Origin: a bacterium UBA2219
Lineage (GTDB): Bacteria; Desulfobacterota; Deferrimicrobia; Deferrimicrobiales; Deferrimicrobiaceae
Assembly (NCBI GenBank): GCA_002327765.1
Contig: DCUH01000034.1
Span: 1-5,904 of the forward strand
Length of the DNA: 5,904 bases
Direction: 5' to 3'
Below are positions 1 to 5,904 of this stretch, one piece after another. Each line of letters opens with the position of its first letter. Position 1 is the first letter of the stretch. Made by a program: the position numbers and the translations under genes. Under the pieces are notes generated by a model. It saw only the letters and a list, made by a program, of their open reading frames with translations. It searched no databases and had not been told where the DNA came from.

Positions 1-654
1 CATCTTCATCTCTTCCTTGGTGTAGCCGTTCTCGAGGAAGACGTCGATGTGCGGGATGACGTTGAAGGCGATCTGGTGCCTGAACGCGGACACCTCGAGC
101 GGCTCGCCCTTGGCGTACGCCTTCGTCTGCGCGATCAGCTCCGCCATCGCCTTGGCGCCCGCGCCCGAGGTGGACTGGTACGAGGAGGCGATGACCCGCT
201 TGAGCGTGCCGTAGTCGTGCAGGGGTTTGAGCGGCATGATCGAGATGATCGTCGTGCAGTTGGGGTTCGCGACGATCCCGCGCTTTTTATACTGCGCGAT
301 CGCCTCCGGGTTGATCTCGGGTACCACCAGCGGCACGTCGGGCTCCATCCGGAAGGCGGACGAGTTGTCGACCACCACGGCGCCGGACTCCCAGGCCGGT
401 CCCGCGAACTCCTTGCTGCGCGAGGCCCCCGCGGAGAACAGAGCGATGTCGATCCCCTTGAACGCGTCCTTCGACAGCAGCTCGACGGGGAACTCCTCCC
501 CCGCGAACTTCAGCCGCTTGCCCACCGAGCGTTCCGACGCCAGGAGCCGGATGTTCTTCACCGGGAACTTCCGCTCCTCGAGGATCTGCAGGAAGACTTC
601 CCCCACCGCGCCGGTCGCGCCGGCCACGGCCACGTTGAACCTCTTGCCGCTCAT
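1..654 (-). CDS. asd: Aspartate-semialdehyde dehydrogenase (3' end cut by window edge)
   Basis: Reduces L-4-aspartyl phosphate to L-aspartate 4-semialdehyde with NADPH, the branch point to diaminopimelate/lysine, methionine, threonine and isoleucine. I translated 218 residues of an expected about 340. Visible: the N-terminal nucleotide-binding GATGAVGEVF (12-21), LFSAGASRS (72-80), VVDNSSAFRM (94-103), VPEIN (111-115), the catalytic nucleophile Cys133 in ANPNCTT, and the SYQSTSGAGAKAM segment (158-170) lying against the active site. The C-terminal part with the catalytic His is outside the window, so intactness cannot be judged. The ATG at 654 follows the leuB stop by 4 nt, and an AAGGGG 7 nt upstream lies across the leuB end. 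A leuB-asd pair is common in proteobacteria. Supplying aspartate semialdehyde links this gene to isoleucine, and so to ilvC upstream. Confidence 0.97.
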   Translation of the reverse strand, partial: MSGKRFNVAVAGATGAVGEVFLQILEERKFPVKNIRLLASERSVGKRLKFAGEEFPVELLSKDAFKGIDIALFSAGASRSKEFAGPAWESGAVVVDNSSAFRMEPDVPLVVPEINPEAIAQYKKRGIVANPNCTTIISIMPLKPLHDYGTLKRVIASSYQSTSGAGAKAMAELIAQTKAYAKGEPLEVSAFRHQIAFNVIPHIDVFLENGYTKEEMKM

Positions 655-658
655 TGCC

Positions 659-1759
659 TCACCCCTTCTGCGATATTTTCCGGACGGCTTCCCGGACCCG
701 TTCGCCCATTTCGACCGTCCCGACCTTCGTTCCCCCGCCTTCGCGCCAGATGTCGGCCGTCCGGTACCCGTCGGCGAGAACCTGTTCCACGGCCCCCTCG
801 ATCCAGGCGGCCTCCCGGAGCATGTCGAACGAGTACTTTAACATCATTCCGGCGGAAAGGATCATCGCCAGCGGGTTGGCGATCCCCTTCCCCTCGATGT
901 CGGGCGCGGTGCCGTGGATCGGCTCGTACATGGCGACCTTCCCCCCGAGCGACGCCGACGGCAGCATGCCGATGGAGCCGGTGATCATCGAGGCCTCGTC
1001 GGTCAGGATGTCGCCAAAGAGGTTCGACATCACCATCACGTCGAACTGGCGCGGGTTGCGGACGAGCTGCATCGCGCAGTTGTCCACCAGGATGTGCGAC
1101 AGCGGGACGTCCGGGTACTCCTTCGCCCCGATCCCGGTGACGACCCGCCGCCACAGCACGGACGACTCGAGCACGTTCGACTTGTCCACGGAGGTCAGCC
1201 TGCCGCCCTTTTTCCGCGCCATGTCGAAGCCGACGCGGGCGACCCGCTCGATCTCCGGGCGCGTGTACACCTCGGTATTGATCCCGGTCTCCACACCGTC
1301 GATCATCTGGATCCCCCGGGGCTTCCCGAAGTAGAGCCCCCCCGTGAGCTCACGGATCACCATTAGGTCGATCCCCTCGACGATCTCCCTGCGCAGCGGG
1401 GAGGCGTCGATGAGGGGGGCGAAGACCTTTGCGGGGCGCAGGTTGGCGTACATGTCGAGCTCGCGCCGCAGCGCCAGGAGCCCCCGCTCGGGGCGAACCT
1501 CGAAGGGGAGGTCGTCCCACTTCGGGCCGCCCACCGCCCCCAGGAGGATCGCGTCGGAGGACCGGGCCAGCGAGAGCCCCCGGTCCGTCAGGGGAACCTT
1601 GTGCTCGTCTATGGCCGCGCCGCCGACCAGCTCCTCCTCGGTCTCGAACCGGCACCGGTCCGAGAGCCCCTCGAGCTCCTTGAGGACGGCCAGCGCCTCT
1701 CGCATGACCTCCTTCCCGATCCCGTCGCCGGGGAATACGCAGATCTTCCGCACGGCCAT
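659..1759 (-). CDS. leuB: 3-Isopropylmalate dehydrogenase
   Basis: Cytosolic NAD-dependent oxidative decarboxylase that turns 3-isopropylmalate into 4-methyl-2-oxopentanoate, the last step before leucine transamination. The 366-aa length is normal for the family. Visible motifs: FPGDGIGKEV (9-18), LLGAVGGPKWD (72-82), ANLRPAK (105-111), the substrate loop RELTGGLYFGKPRG (136-149) with Tyr143, Lys193 in SVDKSNVLESS, Asp226 in VDNCAMQLV, metal ligands Asp250 and Asp254 in SNLFGDILTDEASMI, and HGTAPDIEGKGIANP (282-296). Asp287 in the last motif corresponds to the acidic residue that gives NAD rather than NADP preference in this family. The ELTGGLYFGKPR loop fits bacterial isopropylmalate dehydrogenase better than isocitrate or homoisocitrate dehydrogenase. 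The ATG at 1759 follows a GGAGG 7 nt upstream and shares one base with the leuD stop. The TGA stop is 4 nt before asd. Confidence 0.98.
   Translation of the reverse strand: MAVRKICVFPGDGIGKEVMREALAVLKELEGLSDRCRFETEEELVGGAAIDEHKVPLTDRGLSLARSSDAILLGAVGGPKWDDLPFEVRPERGLLALRRELDMYANLRPAKVFAPLIDASPLRREIVEGIDLMVIRELTGGLYFGKPRGIQMIDGVETGINTEVYTRPEIERVARVGFDMARKKGGRLTSVDKSNVLESSVLWRRVVTGIGAKEYPDVPLSHILVDNCAMQLVRNPRQFDVMVMSNLFGDILTDEASMITGSIGMLPSASLGGKVAMYEPIHGTAPDIEGKGIANPLAMILSAGMMLKYSFDMLREAAWIEGAVEQVLADGYRTADIWREGGGTKVGTVEMGERVREAVRKISQKG
662..667 (-). promoter_or_regulatory. Ribosome-binding site of asd
   Basis: AAGGGG on the minus strand, 7 nt before the ATG at 654. It lies in the last leuB codons, immediately before the leuB TGA. 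The match to the anti-Shine-Dalgarno is moderate. Confidence 0.6.
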
Positions 1760-2262
1760 CACGCCCCCTCCCCTTTCCGCTTCGTCGTCATGAAGTTCAT
1801 CAGGCCGCCGGCGGCCACCAGCTCCTGCATGAACGGGGGGATCGGGGTGAACCGGTACTCCTTCCCCTTCGTCTCGTTCCGCAGCACCCCGGCCCCCATG
1901 TCCACGGCGAGGAGGTCGCCCGCGGCGATCTCGTCGACGGCTTCCGGGGCCTCCAGGATCGGCAGCCCCATGTTGAAGGAATTCCTGTAGAAGATGCGGG
2001 CGAAGGAGCGGGCGATCACCGCCGACACCCCGGCGGCACGGATGGCGATGGGCGCGTGCTCCCGCGAGGAGCCGCACCCGAAGTTCTTCCCCGCCACGAT
2101 GAAGTCGCCCTTCGCGGCCGAGGCCGCGAACGAGGTGTCGATGTCCTCCATGCAGTGCTTCGCCAGCTCCGCCGGGTCGGAGGTGTTCAGGTACCGCGCG
2201 GGGATGATGGCGTCCGTGTCGACGTCGTCCCCGTACTTCCACGCCTTCCCGCGAAGCTCCAT
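1759..2262 (-). CDS. leuD: 3-Isopropylmalate dehydratase small subunit (LeuD2-like)
   Basis: Small swivelling-domain subunit that completes the active site of LeuC. The 167-aa length fits the short archaeal-type partner of the 424-aa LeuC (E. coli LeuD is about 200 aa). The N-terminal YGDDVDTDAIIPARYLNT (10-27), the substrate-binding NFGCGSSREHAP (60-71) and ARSFARIFYRNSFNMGLP (84-101) are diagnostic. The specificity loop reads YLNT (24-27). In Methanocaldococcus the homoaconitase subunit has Arg at the third of these positions, so Asn here is compatible with isopropylmalate as substrate but does not prove it. The start at 2262 is set by the LeuD-like N-terminus, the TGATG overlap with leuC and a strong AGGAGG 8 nt upstream. 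Its own stop overlaps the leuB start in the same TGATG way, so leuC, leuD and leuB are probably translationally coupled. Confidence 0.97.
   Translation of the reverse strand: MELRGKAWKYGDDVDTDAIIPARYLNTSDPAELAKHCMEDIDTSFAASAAKGDFIVAGKNFGCGSSREHAPIAIRAAGVSAVIARSFARIFYRNSFNMGLPILEAPEAVDEIAAGDLLAVDMGAGVLRNETKGKEYRFTPIPPFMQELVAAGGLMNFMTTKRKGEGA
1767..1771 (-). promoter_or_regulatory. Ribosome-binding site of leuB
   Basis: GGAGG within a purine-rich tract on the minus strand, 7 nt before the ATG at 1759 and inside the leuD 3' end. It supports this start, together with the TGATG overlap. Confidence 0.75.
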
Positions 2263-3536
2263 CACCGTTCCCTCCTTCCGAGCTCGTCCGGCCCGCCGAT
2301 CCGGCCGAGGACCGCGGACGCCGCCGCGACCGCAGGGTTGGAGAGGTAGACCTCGCTCTCGGGATGCCCCATCCGGCCGACGAAGTTGCGGTTCGTCGTC
2401 GCGATGGCGCGCTCGCCCCTCGCCAGGATCCCCATGTGCCCGCCGAGGCAGGGTCCGCAGGTCGGGGTGGACACGGCCGCGCCCGCCTCGACGAACACCT
2501 CCATCAGCCCCTCCCGCACCGCCTGGAGCCAGATCTCCTGGGTCGCCGGGAAGACGATCATCCGGACGCCGTCGTGGACCTTGCGGCCGCGGAGCACCTC
2601 CGCCGCGCTGCGCAGGTCCTCGATCCGCCCGTTGGTGCAGGACCCCACCACGACCTGGTCGATCGGCACGTTCCCCGCCTGGGACACGGGCCGCGTGTTC
2701 TCGGGCAGGTGCGGGAACGCCACGACCGGCTCGAGGGACGAGAGGTCCACGCGGATCTCGTCGGCGTACCGGGCGTCCGGGTCGGCCGAGAAGACCTTGT
2801 AGGGACGCTTCGAGCGGGCGTCGGCGTAGGCGCGCGTCACCTCGTCGAACGGGAAGATCCCGTTCTTGGCCCCCGCCTCGATCGCCATGTTCGTCATGGT
2901 GAACCGCCACGCCATCGGCAGGTGCGCGATCCCGTCCCCGGCGTACTCCATGGACCGGTACAGCGCGCCGTCCACCCCGATCTTCCCGATGATGTGGAGG
3001 ATGACGTCCTTCCCCTCTACCCATTTCCCGGGGCGCCCCGTGAGGACGATCCGCAGCGTCTCGGGGACCTTGAGCCACACCTCCCCCGAGACCATCGCGG
3101 CCGCCAGGTCGGTGCTGCCCACCCCCGTGGAGAAGGCGCACAGGGCGCCGTAAGTGCAGGTGTGGCTGTCCGCCCCGATCACGAGGTCCCCGGGGCCGAC
3201 GATCCCCTCGTCGGGCAGCAGGACGTGCTCGATCCCCATCCGGCCGACGTCGTAGTGATGCAAGATCCCCTGCTCCCGGGCGAACTCCCGCATCGTCCTG
3301 ACCTGCTCGGCGGAGGCGATATCCTTGTTCGGGGTGAAGTGGTCCGCCACCAGGGCAATCTTCCCCCGGTCGAACACCTTCTTCGCGCCCGCCGCCCGGA
3401 ACGCCTTGATGGCGATCGGGCTGGTCACGTCGTTCCCGAGTGCGAGGTCCACCTTCGCCATGACCAGCTCCCCGGGCGAAACGGAGGGACGGCCGGCTTT
3501 TTCAGCGAGTATCTTCTCGCTCAGCGTCATACCCAT
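2262..3536 (-). CDS. leuC: 3-Isopropylmalate dehydratase large subunit (short, HACN/LeuC2-like)
   Basis: Large [4Fe-4S] subunit of isopropylmalate isomerase, which with LeuD interconverts 2- and 3-isopropylmalate by dehydration and rehydration in leucine synthesis. At 424 aa it belongs to the shorter archaeal-type group shared with homoaconitase, not the about 466-aa E. coli type. The three cluster cysteines are visible: Cys300 in GSCTNGR, and Cys360 and Cys363 in PTCGPCLGGHMG. Other family motifs are VIGADSHTCTYGALCAF (119-135), TGVGSTDLA (137-145) and TNRNFVGRMGHP (381-392). The start at 3536 gives MGMTLSEKILAEKAG, which resembles the family N-terminus, so I prefer it to the ATG two codons later. 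This start lies 35 nt inside the end of pssA and lacks a well-placed ribosome-binding site. The TGA stop overlaps the leuD ATG by one base (TGATG). Family membership alone does not exclude homoaconitase activity; the leuD-leuB context argues for leucine synthesis. Confidence 0.96.
   Translation of the reverse strand: MGMTLSEKILAEKAGRPSVSPGELVMAKVDLALGNDVTSPIAIKAFRAAGAKKVFDRGKIALVADHFTPNKDIASAEQVRTMREFAREQGILHHYDVGRMGIEHVLLPDEGIVGPGDLVIGADSHTCTYGALCAFSTGVGSTDLAAAMVSGEVWLKVPETLRIVLTGRPGKWVEGKDVILHIIGKIGVDGALYRSMEYAGDGIAHLPMAWRFTMTNMAIEAGAKNGIFPFDEVTRAYADARSKRPYKVFSADPDARYADEIRVDLSSLEPVVAFPHLPENTRPVSQAGNVPIDQVVVGSCTNGRIEDLRSAAEVLRGRKVHDGVRMIVFPATQEIWLQAVREGLMEVFVEAGAAVSTPTCGPCLGGHMGILARGERAIATTNRNFVGRMGHPESEVYLSNPAVAAASAVLGRIGGPDELGRRER
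2271..2276 (-). promoter_or_regulatory. Ribosome-binding site of leuD
   Basis: AGGAGG on the minus strand, 8 nt before the leuD ATG and inside the last codons of leuC. It is the best Shine-Dalgarno match in the window and fixes the leuD start at 2262. Confidence 0.85.
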
Positions 3537-4299
3537 CGTCTTTCTTCTCGCTTTCCTCCGTCTTCCCCCTCTGCCGCACCATCGAGACGATCTCCCCCAC
3601 GGGCCCGGACACGATGTAGCCCGTGATGAGGAGGAAGATCATCACCTGCGGTTCCATTGCGAGCAGCAGGGCGAGGAAGACGAATACCACCAGCGTGTTG
3701 AACGGGCGCCGCCGGAACGGCTCCAGGTCCTTGAACGAGTTGAACTTGACCGTGCTGACCATGAGGAAGGCGAGCACGTAGATCGTGAGCAGGACGGCGA
3801 GGTGCTTGAAGCCTCCCGAGCCGCCCAGGTAGTAGAAGAGCATCACGATGGAGGAGACGCAGATCGCCGCGGCCGGGATGGGGAGCCCGTTGAACTTCCC
3901 CTTCTCCACCGTGTTGACCTGCACGTTGAACCGCGCCAGCCGCAGCGCCCCGCAGATGAGGTACAGGAACGACGCCATCCACCCCCACCGGCCGAAGCCG
4001 GAGAGGGCCCATCCGTAGACGAGGAACGCCGGGGCGGCACCGAAGGCGATCACGTCGGCCAGGGAGTCGTATTCGACGCCGAACCGCGTGGTCGTCCCGG
4101 TCATCCGGGCGACCCGGCCGTCGAGCCCGTCGAAGATCGCGGCCCCCACGATCGCCATCGCCGCCTTCTCGAAGGAGCCGTTGAAGGTCGCGGCGATGGA
4201 ATAGAACCCCATGAACAGGCAGCCCGAGGTGAGCAGGTTCGGCAGGACGTAGACCCCGCGCCGCACGCTGTCGTGTTCCTGCAACTCCTGCTTCTTCAT
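3502..4299 (-). CDS. pssA: CDP-diacylglycerol--serine O-phosphatidyltransferase
   Basis: Integral membrane enzyme that joins CDP-diacylglycerol and L-serine to give phosphatidylserine, the substrate of the adjacent Psd. The protein is 265 aa. The CDP-alcohol phosphatidyltransferase signature D-x2-D-G-x2-A-R-x8-G-x3-D-x3-D is complete: Asp57, Asp60, Gly61, Ala64, Arg65, Gly74, Asp78, Asp82. Other PssA-like marks are LPNLLT (19-24), LRLARFNV (119-126) and FNGLPIPAAA (136-145). Several hydrophobic segments are visible, roughly 17-39, 84-103, 138-159, 165-184, 200-215 and 217-235, as expected of a polytopic protein. The ATG at 4299 was chosen because the upstream in-frame stretch reads as Arg/Pro/Gly-rich shadow sequence inside psd, and a G-run (4307-4311) sits 7 nt upstream. 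The last about 20 residues are charged and hydrophilic; the final dozen codons overlap the leuC start. Other CDP-alcohol transferases (PgsA) are possible in principle, but the pairing with psd and the motifs favour PssA. Confidence 0.95.
   Translation of the reverse strand: MKKQELQEHDSVRRGVYVLPNLLTSGCLFMGFYSIAATFNGSFEKAAMAIVGAAIFDGLDGRVARMTGTTTRFGVEYDSLADVIAFGAAPAFLVYGWALSGFGRWGWMASFLYLICGALRLARFNVQVNTVEKGKFNGLPIPAAAICVSSIVMLFYYLGGSGGFKHLAVLLTIYVLAFLMVSTVKFNSFKDLEPFRRRPFNTLVVFVFLALLLAMEPQVMIFLLITGYIVSGPVGEIVSMVRQRGKTEESEKKDDGYDAEREDTR
3555..3559 (-). promoter_or_regulatory. Poorly spaced candidate ribosome-binding site of leuC
   Basis: GGAGG on the minus strand inside the pssA 3' coding region. 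It is the only good Shine-Dalgarno core near the leuC start but lies 18 nt before the ATG at 3536, too far for standard initiation. The bases between are purine-rich, and weaker AAG/GAAAG matches closer to the start could serve instead. leuC may therefore be initiated inefficiently or through coupling with pssA. Confidence 0.35.
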
Positions 4300-4928
4300 C
4301 GAAGCACCCCCAATACCGTCTCCCCCGCCCGGACCCGGTCGCCGGGGGCGACGCGGAGCTGCGCGTCCGGGGGGAGGAAGACGTCCAGCCGGGAGCCGAA
4401 GCGGATCATCCCCACCCGCTGCCCGACCCGCACCTCGTCGCCCGCCCTCACGTCGCACACGATCCGTCGGGCGATCCACCCGGCGATCTGCACGTAGGTC
4501 ACGGAGCGCCCTCCTGCCGTGACGATCTCCACGCCGTTCTGCTCGTTCAGAAGCGACGCCTTCTCCACGTTGGCGGCGTGGAACTTCCCCGGGTTGTACA
4601 TCACCGAGGCGACCCGCCCGGAGACGGGCGCCCGGTTGACGTGTACGTCGAGCGGGGACATGAAGACGCTGATCCTCTTCCCCGCAGCGGCGGTGTACCT
4701 GCCGGGCGGGGCGTCCCCGCTATACACGACCTTGCCGTCCGCCGGGGAGACGACGATCCCTTCTCCGGAGGGCGGCGTGCGGTCCGGGTTGCGGAAGAAC
4801 CACAGGGAGAACAGCGTGAAGACAACCCCGACCGCGACGAGGGGCATCCACCGCGGCCACACGAGCCCCGCGACGGTGCTGAACGCCGCCCCGCCGAGGA
4901 TGAAGGGCCAGCCTTCCGGCGCGAACAT
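4296..4928 (-). CDS. psd: Phosphatidylserine decarboxylase proenzyme, short type
   Basis: Membrane-associated, pyruvoyl-dependent enzyme that decarboxylates phosphatidylserine to phosphatidylethanolamine. At 210 aa it matches the short (archaeal/Gram-positive/deltaproteobacterial) type rather than the longer E. coli type. Residues about 8-24 and 28-45 are hydrophobic and probably anchor the N-terminus in the inner membrane. Family motifs follow: FFRNPDR (44-50), SPADGKV (61-67), MSPLDVHVNRAP (90-101), the GKFHAAN stretch (114-120), VQIAGWIARRIV (146-157) and GMIRFGSRLDVFLP (173-186). Self-cleavage is expected between Gly178 and Ser179 in RFGSR, giving a large beta chain and a small alpha chain whose N-terminal Ser becomes the pyruvoyl group. 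The ATG lies 4 nt after the ilvC stop and no clear Shine-Dalgarno precedes it, so translation probably depends on ribosomes finishing ilvC. The TGA stop overlaps the pssA start (ATGA), and pssA makes its substrate. Confidence 0.96.
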   Translation of the reverse strand: MFAPEGWPFILGGAAFSTVAGLVWPRWMPLVAVGVVFTLFSLWFFRNPDRTPPSGEGIVVSPADGKVVYSGDAPPGRYTAAAGKRISVFMSPLDVHVNRAPVSGRVASVMYNPGKFHAANVEKASLLNEQNGVEIVTAGGRSVTYVQIAGWIARRIVCDVRAGDEVRVGQRVGMIRFGSRLDVFLPPDAQLRVAPGDRVRAGETVLGVLR

Positions 4929-4932
4929 GCGT

Positions 4933-5904
4933 CTAGTTCTTCGTCTTGTCGACTAAACGCCCCTTCGACAGCCACGGCATCAACGCCCGGAGACGCTTGC
5001 CGACTTCCTCGATCGGGTGGGCCTCGCCGCGCTTCTGAAGCGCGTTGAAGACCGGCCGGTTCGCGCTGTTTTCGAGCATCCATTCCTTCGCGAAGGAGCC
5101 GTTCTGTACCTCCTCGAGGATCCGCTTCATCTCCTTCCTCGTTTCCTCGGTGACGATCCGCGGGCCGCGGGTGAGGTCGCCGTACTGCGCGGTGTTGCTG
5201 ATGGAGTACCGCATGTTGGCGATCCCGCCCTCGTAGATCAGGTCGACGATGAGCTTGAGCTCGTGGCAGCACTCGAAGTACGCCATCTCCGGCGCGTACC
5301 CGGCCTCGACCAGCGTCTCGTATCCAGCCTGCACCAGCGCCGTGACGCCGCCGCAGAGGACGACCTGCTCTCCGAACAGATCGGTCTCGGTCTCTTCCCG
5401 GAAGGATGTCTGGATGACCCCGGCGCGGGCGGCGCCGATCCCCGCCGCGTAGGCCAGCGCCACGTCCTTGGTGTTCCCCGCGGGGTCCTGATGGACGGCG
5501 ATGAGCGCCGGCACGCCTTCCCCTTTAAGGTACTGCGCGCGGACCAGGTGCCCGGGCCCCTTCGGGGCCACCATGAACACGTTGACGTCCGGCGAGGGCA
5601 CGATCTGCCCGAAGTGGATGTTGAACCCGTGGGCGAACATGAGGTAGGCGCCCTTGCGAAGGTTCGGCCCGACGGCGGCCCGGTAGATTCCCCCCTGCAG
5701 CTCGTCCGGGAGCAGCATGACGACGATGTCCGCCTTCTTCACCGCCGCCGCCGCGTCGGACACCTCGAACCCCGCCTCCTTCGCCTTCTTCGCGTTGGGG
5801 CCTTCGGGAATCTCGCCGACGATCACGGTGAAGCCGCTCTCCTTCAGGTTGTTCGCGTGGGCGTGCCCCTGGCTGCCGTATCCGAGGATGGCGATCGTTT
5901 TCCC
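4933..5904 (-). CDS. ilvC: Ketol-acid reductoisomerase, class I (5' end cut by window edge)
   Basis: Converts 2-acetolactate and 2-aceto-2-hydroxybutyrate to the dihydroxy acids of valine/leucine and isoleucine synthesis, by Mg-dependent alkyl shift followed by NAD(P)H reduction; cytosolic. The reading frame is open to the window edge, giving 323 visible residues. Aligning the metal ligands with class I enzymes of about 338 aa suggests only about 15 N-terminal residues are missing. An in-frame GTG at 5826 lies inside the Rossmann fold and is not the start. Visible in order: nucleotide-binding GYGSQGHAHANNL (visible residues 8-20), cofactor loop GEIPEGPN (30-37), FAHGF with the catalytic His (90-94), APKGPGH (113-119), ETDLFGEQ with Mg ligands Asp175 and Glu179, ECCHELK with Glu211 and Glu215, SISNTAQYGD (234-243), and the family C-terminus ending VDKTKN. 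The loop lacks the usual phosphate-binding Arg/Ser residues (see findings). The stop is TAG, 4 nt before psd. Confidence 0.98.
   Translation of the reverse strand, partial: GKTIAILGYGSQGHAHANNLKESGFTVIVGEIPEGPNAKKAKEAGFEVSDAAAAVKKADIVVMLLPDELQGGIYRAAVGPNLRKGAYLMFAHGFNIHFGQIVPSPDVNVFMVAPKGPGHLVRAQYLKGEGVPALIAVHQDPAGNTKDVALAYAAGIGAARAGVIQTSFREETETDLFGEQVVLCGGVTALVQAGYETLVEAGYAPEMAYFECCHELKLIVDLIYEGGIANMRYSISNTAQYGDLTRGPRIVTEETRKEMKRILEEVQNGSFAKEWMLENSANRPVFNALQKRGEAHPIEEVGKRLRALMPWLSKGRLVDKTKN

Noticed and set aside
281..300. AT-rich TATAAAAAG-like patch in otherwise GC-rich DNA, as a possible internal promoter.
   Set aside because: It encodes Gln-Tyr-Lys-Lys-Arg within Asd, in frame and between conserved segments; no matching -35 element or downstream gene start is visible.
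49..1366. Long plus-strand open frames opposite leuB and asd (for example 49-984 and 654-1334).
   Set aside because: They are antisense to genes with complete catalytic motifs, their translations are rich in Arg, Pro, Gly and Ser without domain features, and long spurious frames are expected in GC-rich coding DNA.
4300..4479. A 60-residue N-terminal extension of PssA starting at 4479.
   Set aside because: The extra sequence is an out-of-frame reading of the psd 3' end, very Arg/Pro/Gly-rich, while MKKQEL at 4299 has the ATGA junction with psd and a normal PssA N-terminus.
2364..4497. Large plus-strand open frames across leuC and pssA (up to 420 aa).
   Set aside because: The products are Arg/His/Asp/Pro-rich shadows of the minus-strand codons, with no recognisable fold, and they would cover several real genes at once.
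5824..5826. GTG as the start of ilvC.
   Set aside because: The frame stays open to the window edge and the upstream codons encode the essential GYGSQGHAHANNL nucleotide-binding motif, so the true start is outside the window.
1..5904. Mobile elements, CRISPR arrays, tRNA or rRNA genes, attenuators, rho-independent terminators.
   Set aside because: No direct repeats, transposase motifs, RNA-gene signatures or hairpin-plus-T-run structures were seen; non-coding gaps between genes are at most 4 nt.

Overview
The window is a GC-rich stretch of an ordinary bacterial chromosome. All seven genes read from the minus strand and form one unbroken transcription unit. In order of transcription (from position 5904 down to 1) they are: ilvC (5' end outside the window), psd, pssA, leuC, leuD, leuB and asd (3' end outside the window). 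Almost every base is coding. Junctions are 4-nt gaps, an ATGA overlap, two TGATG overlaps and one unusual 35-nt overlap. I see no promoter, terminator, RNA gene, repeat array, mobile element or CRISPR. The operon promoter and terminator must lie outside the window.

In function the unit mixes two themes. IlvC (acetohydroxyacid isomeroreductase), LeuC/LeuD (isopropylmalate isomerase) and LeuB (isopropylmalate dehydrogenase) belong to valine/isoleucine/leucine synthesis. Asd (aspartate-semialdehyde dehydrogenase) opens the branch to lysine, methionine, threonine and, through threonine, isoleucine. Between ilvC and leuC sit psd and pssA, the two consecutive enzymes that turn CDP-diacylglycerol and serine into phosphatidylserine and then phosphatidylethanolamine.

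The organism is probably a GC-rich Gram-negative bacterium of the former Deltaproteobacteria (Desulfuromonadota/Geobacter-like or a related uncultured lineage). From memory, an ilvC-psd-pssA-leu gene order is typical there. The 'archaeal-type' short LeuC (424 aa) and LeuD (167 aa) also fit. This placement is inference; no marker gene is present to settle it.

I did not find a new biological system. Two points deserve a second look. First, the cofactor loop of the ketol-acid reductoisomerase lacks the usual NADPH-phosphate-binding residues and carries a glutamate at its start, which suggests NADH use. Second, leuA (isopropylmalate synthase), which I would expect between pssA and leuC, is absent, and exactly that junction is the anomalous 35-nt overlap with a badly placed ribosome-binding site.
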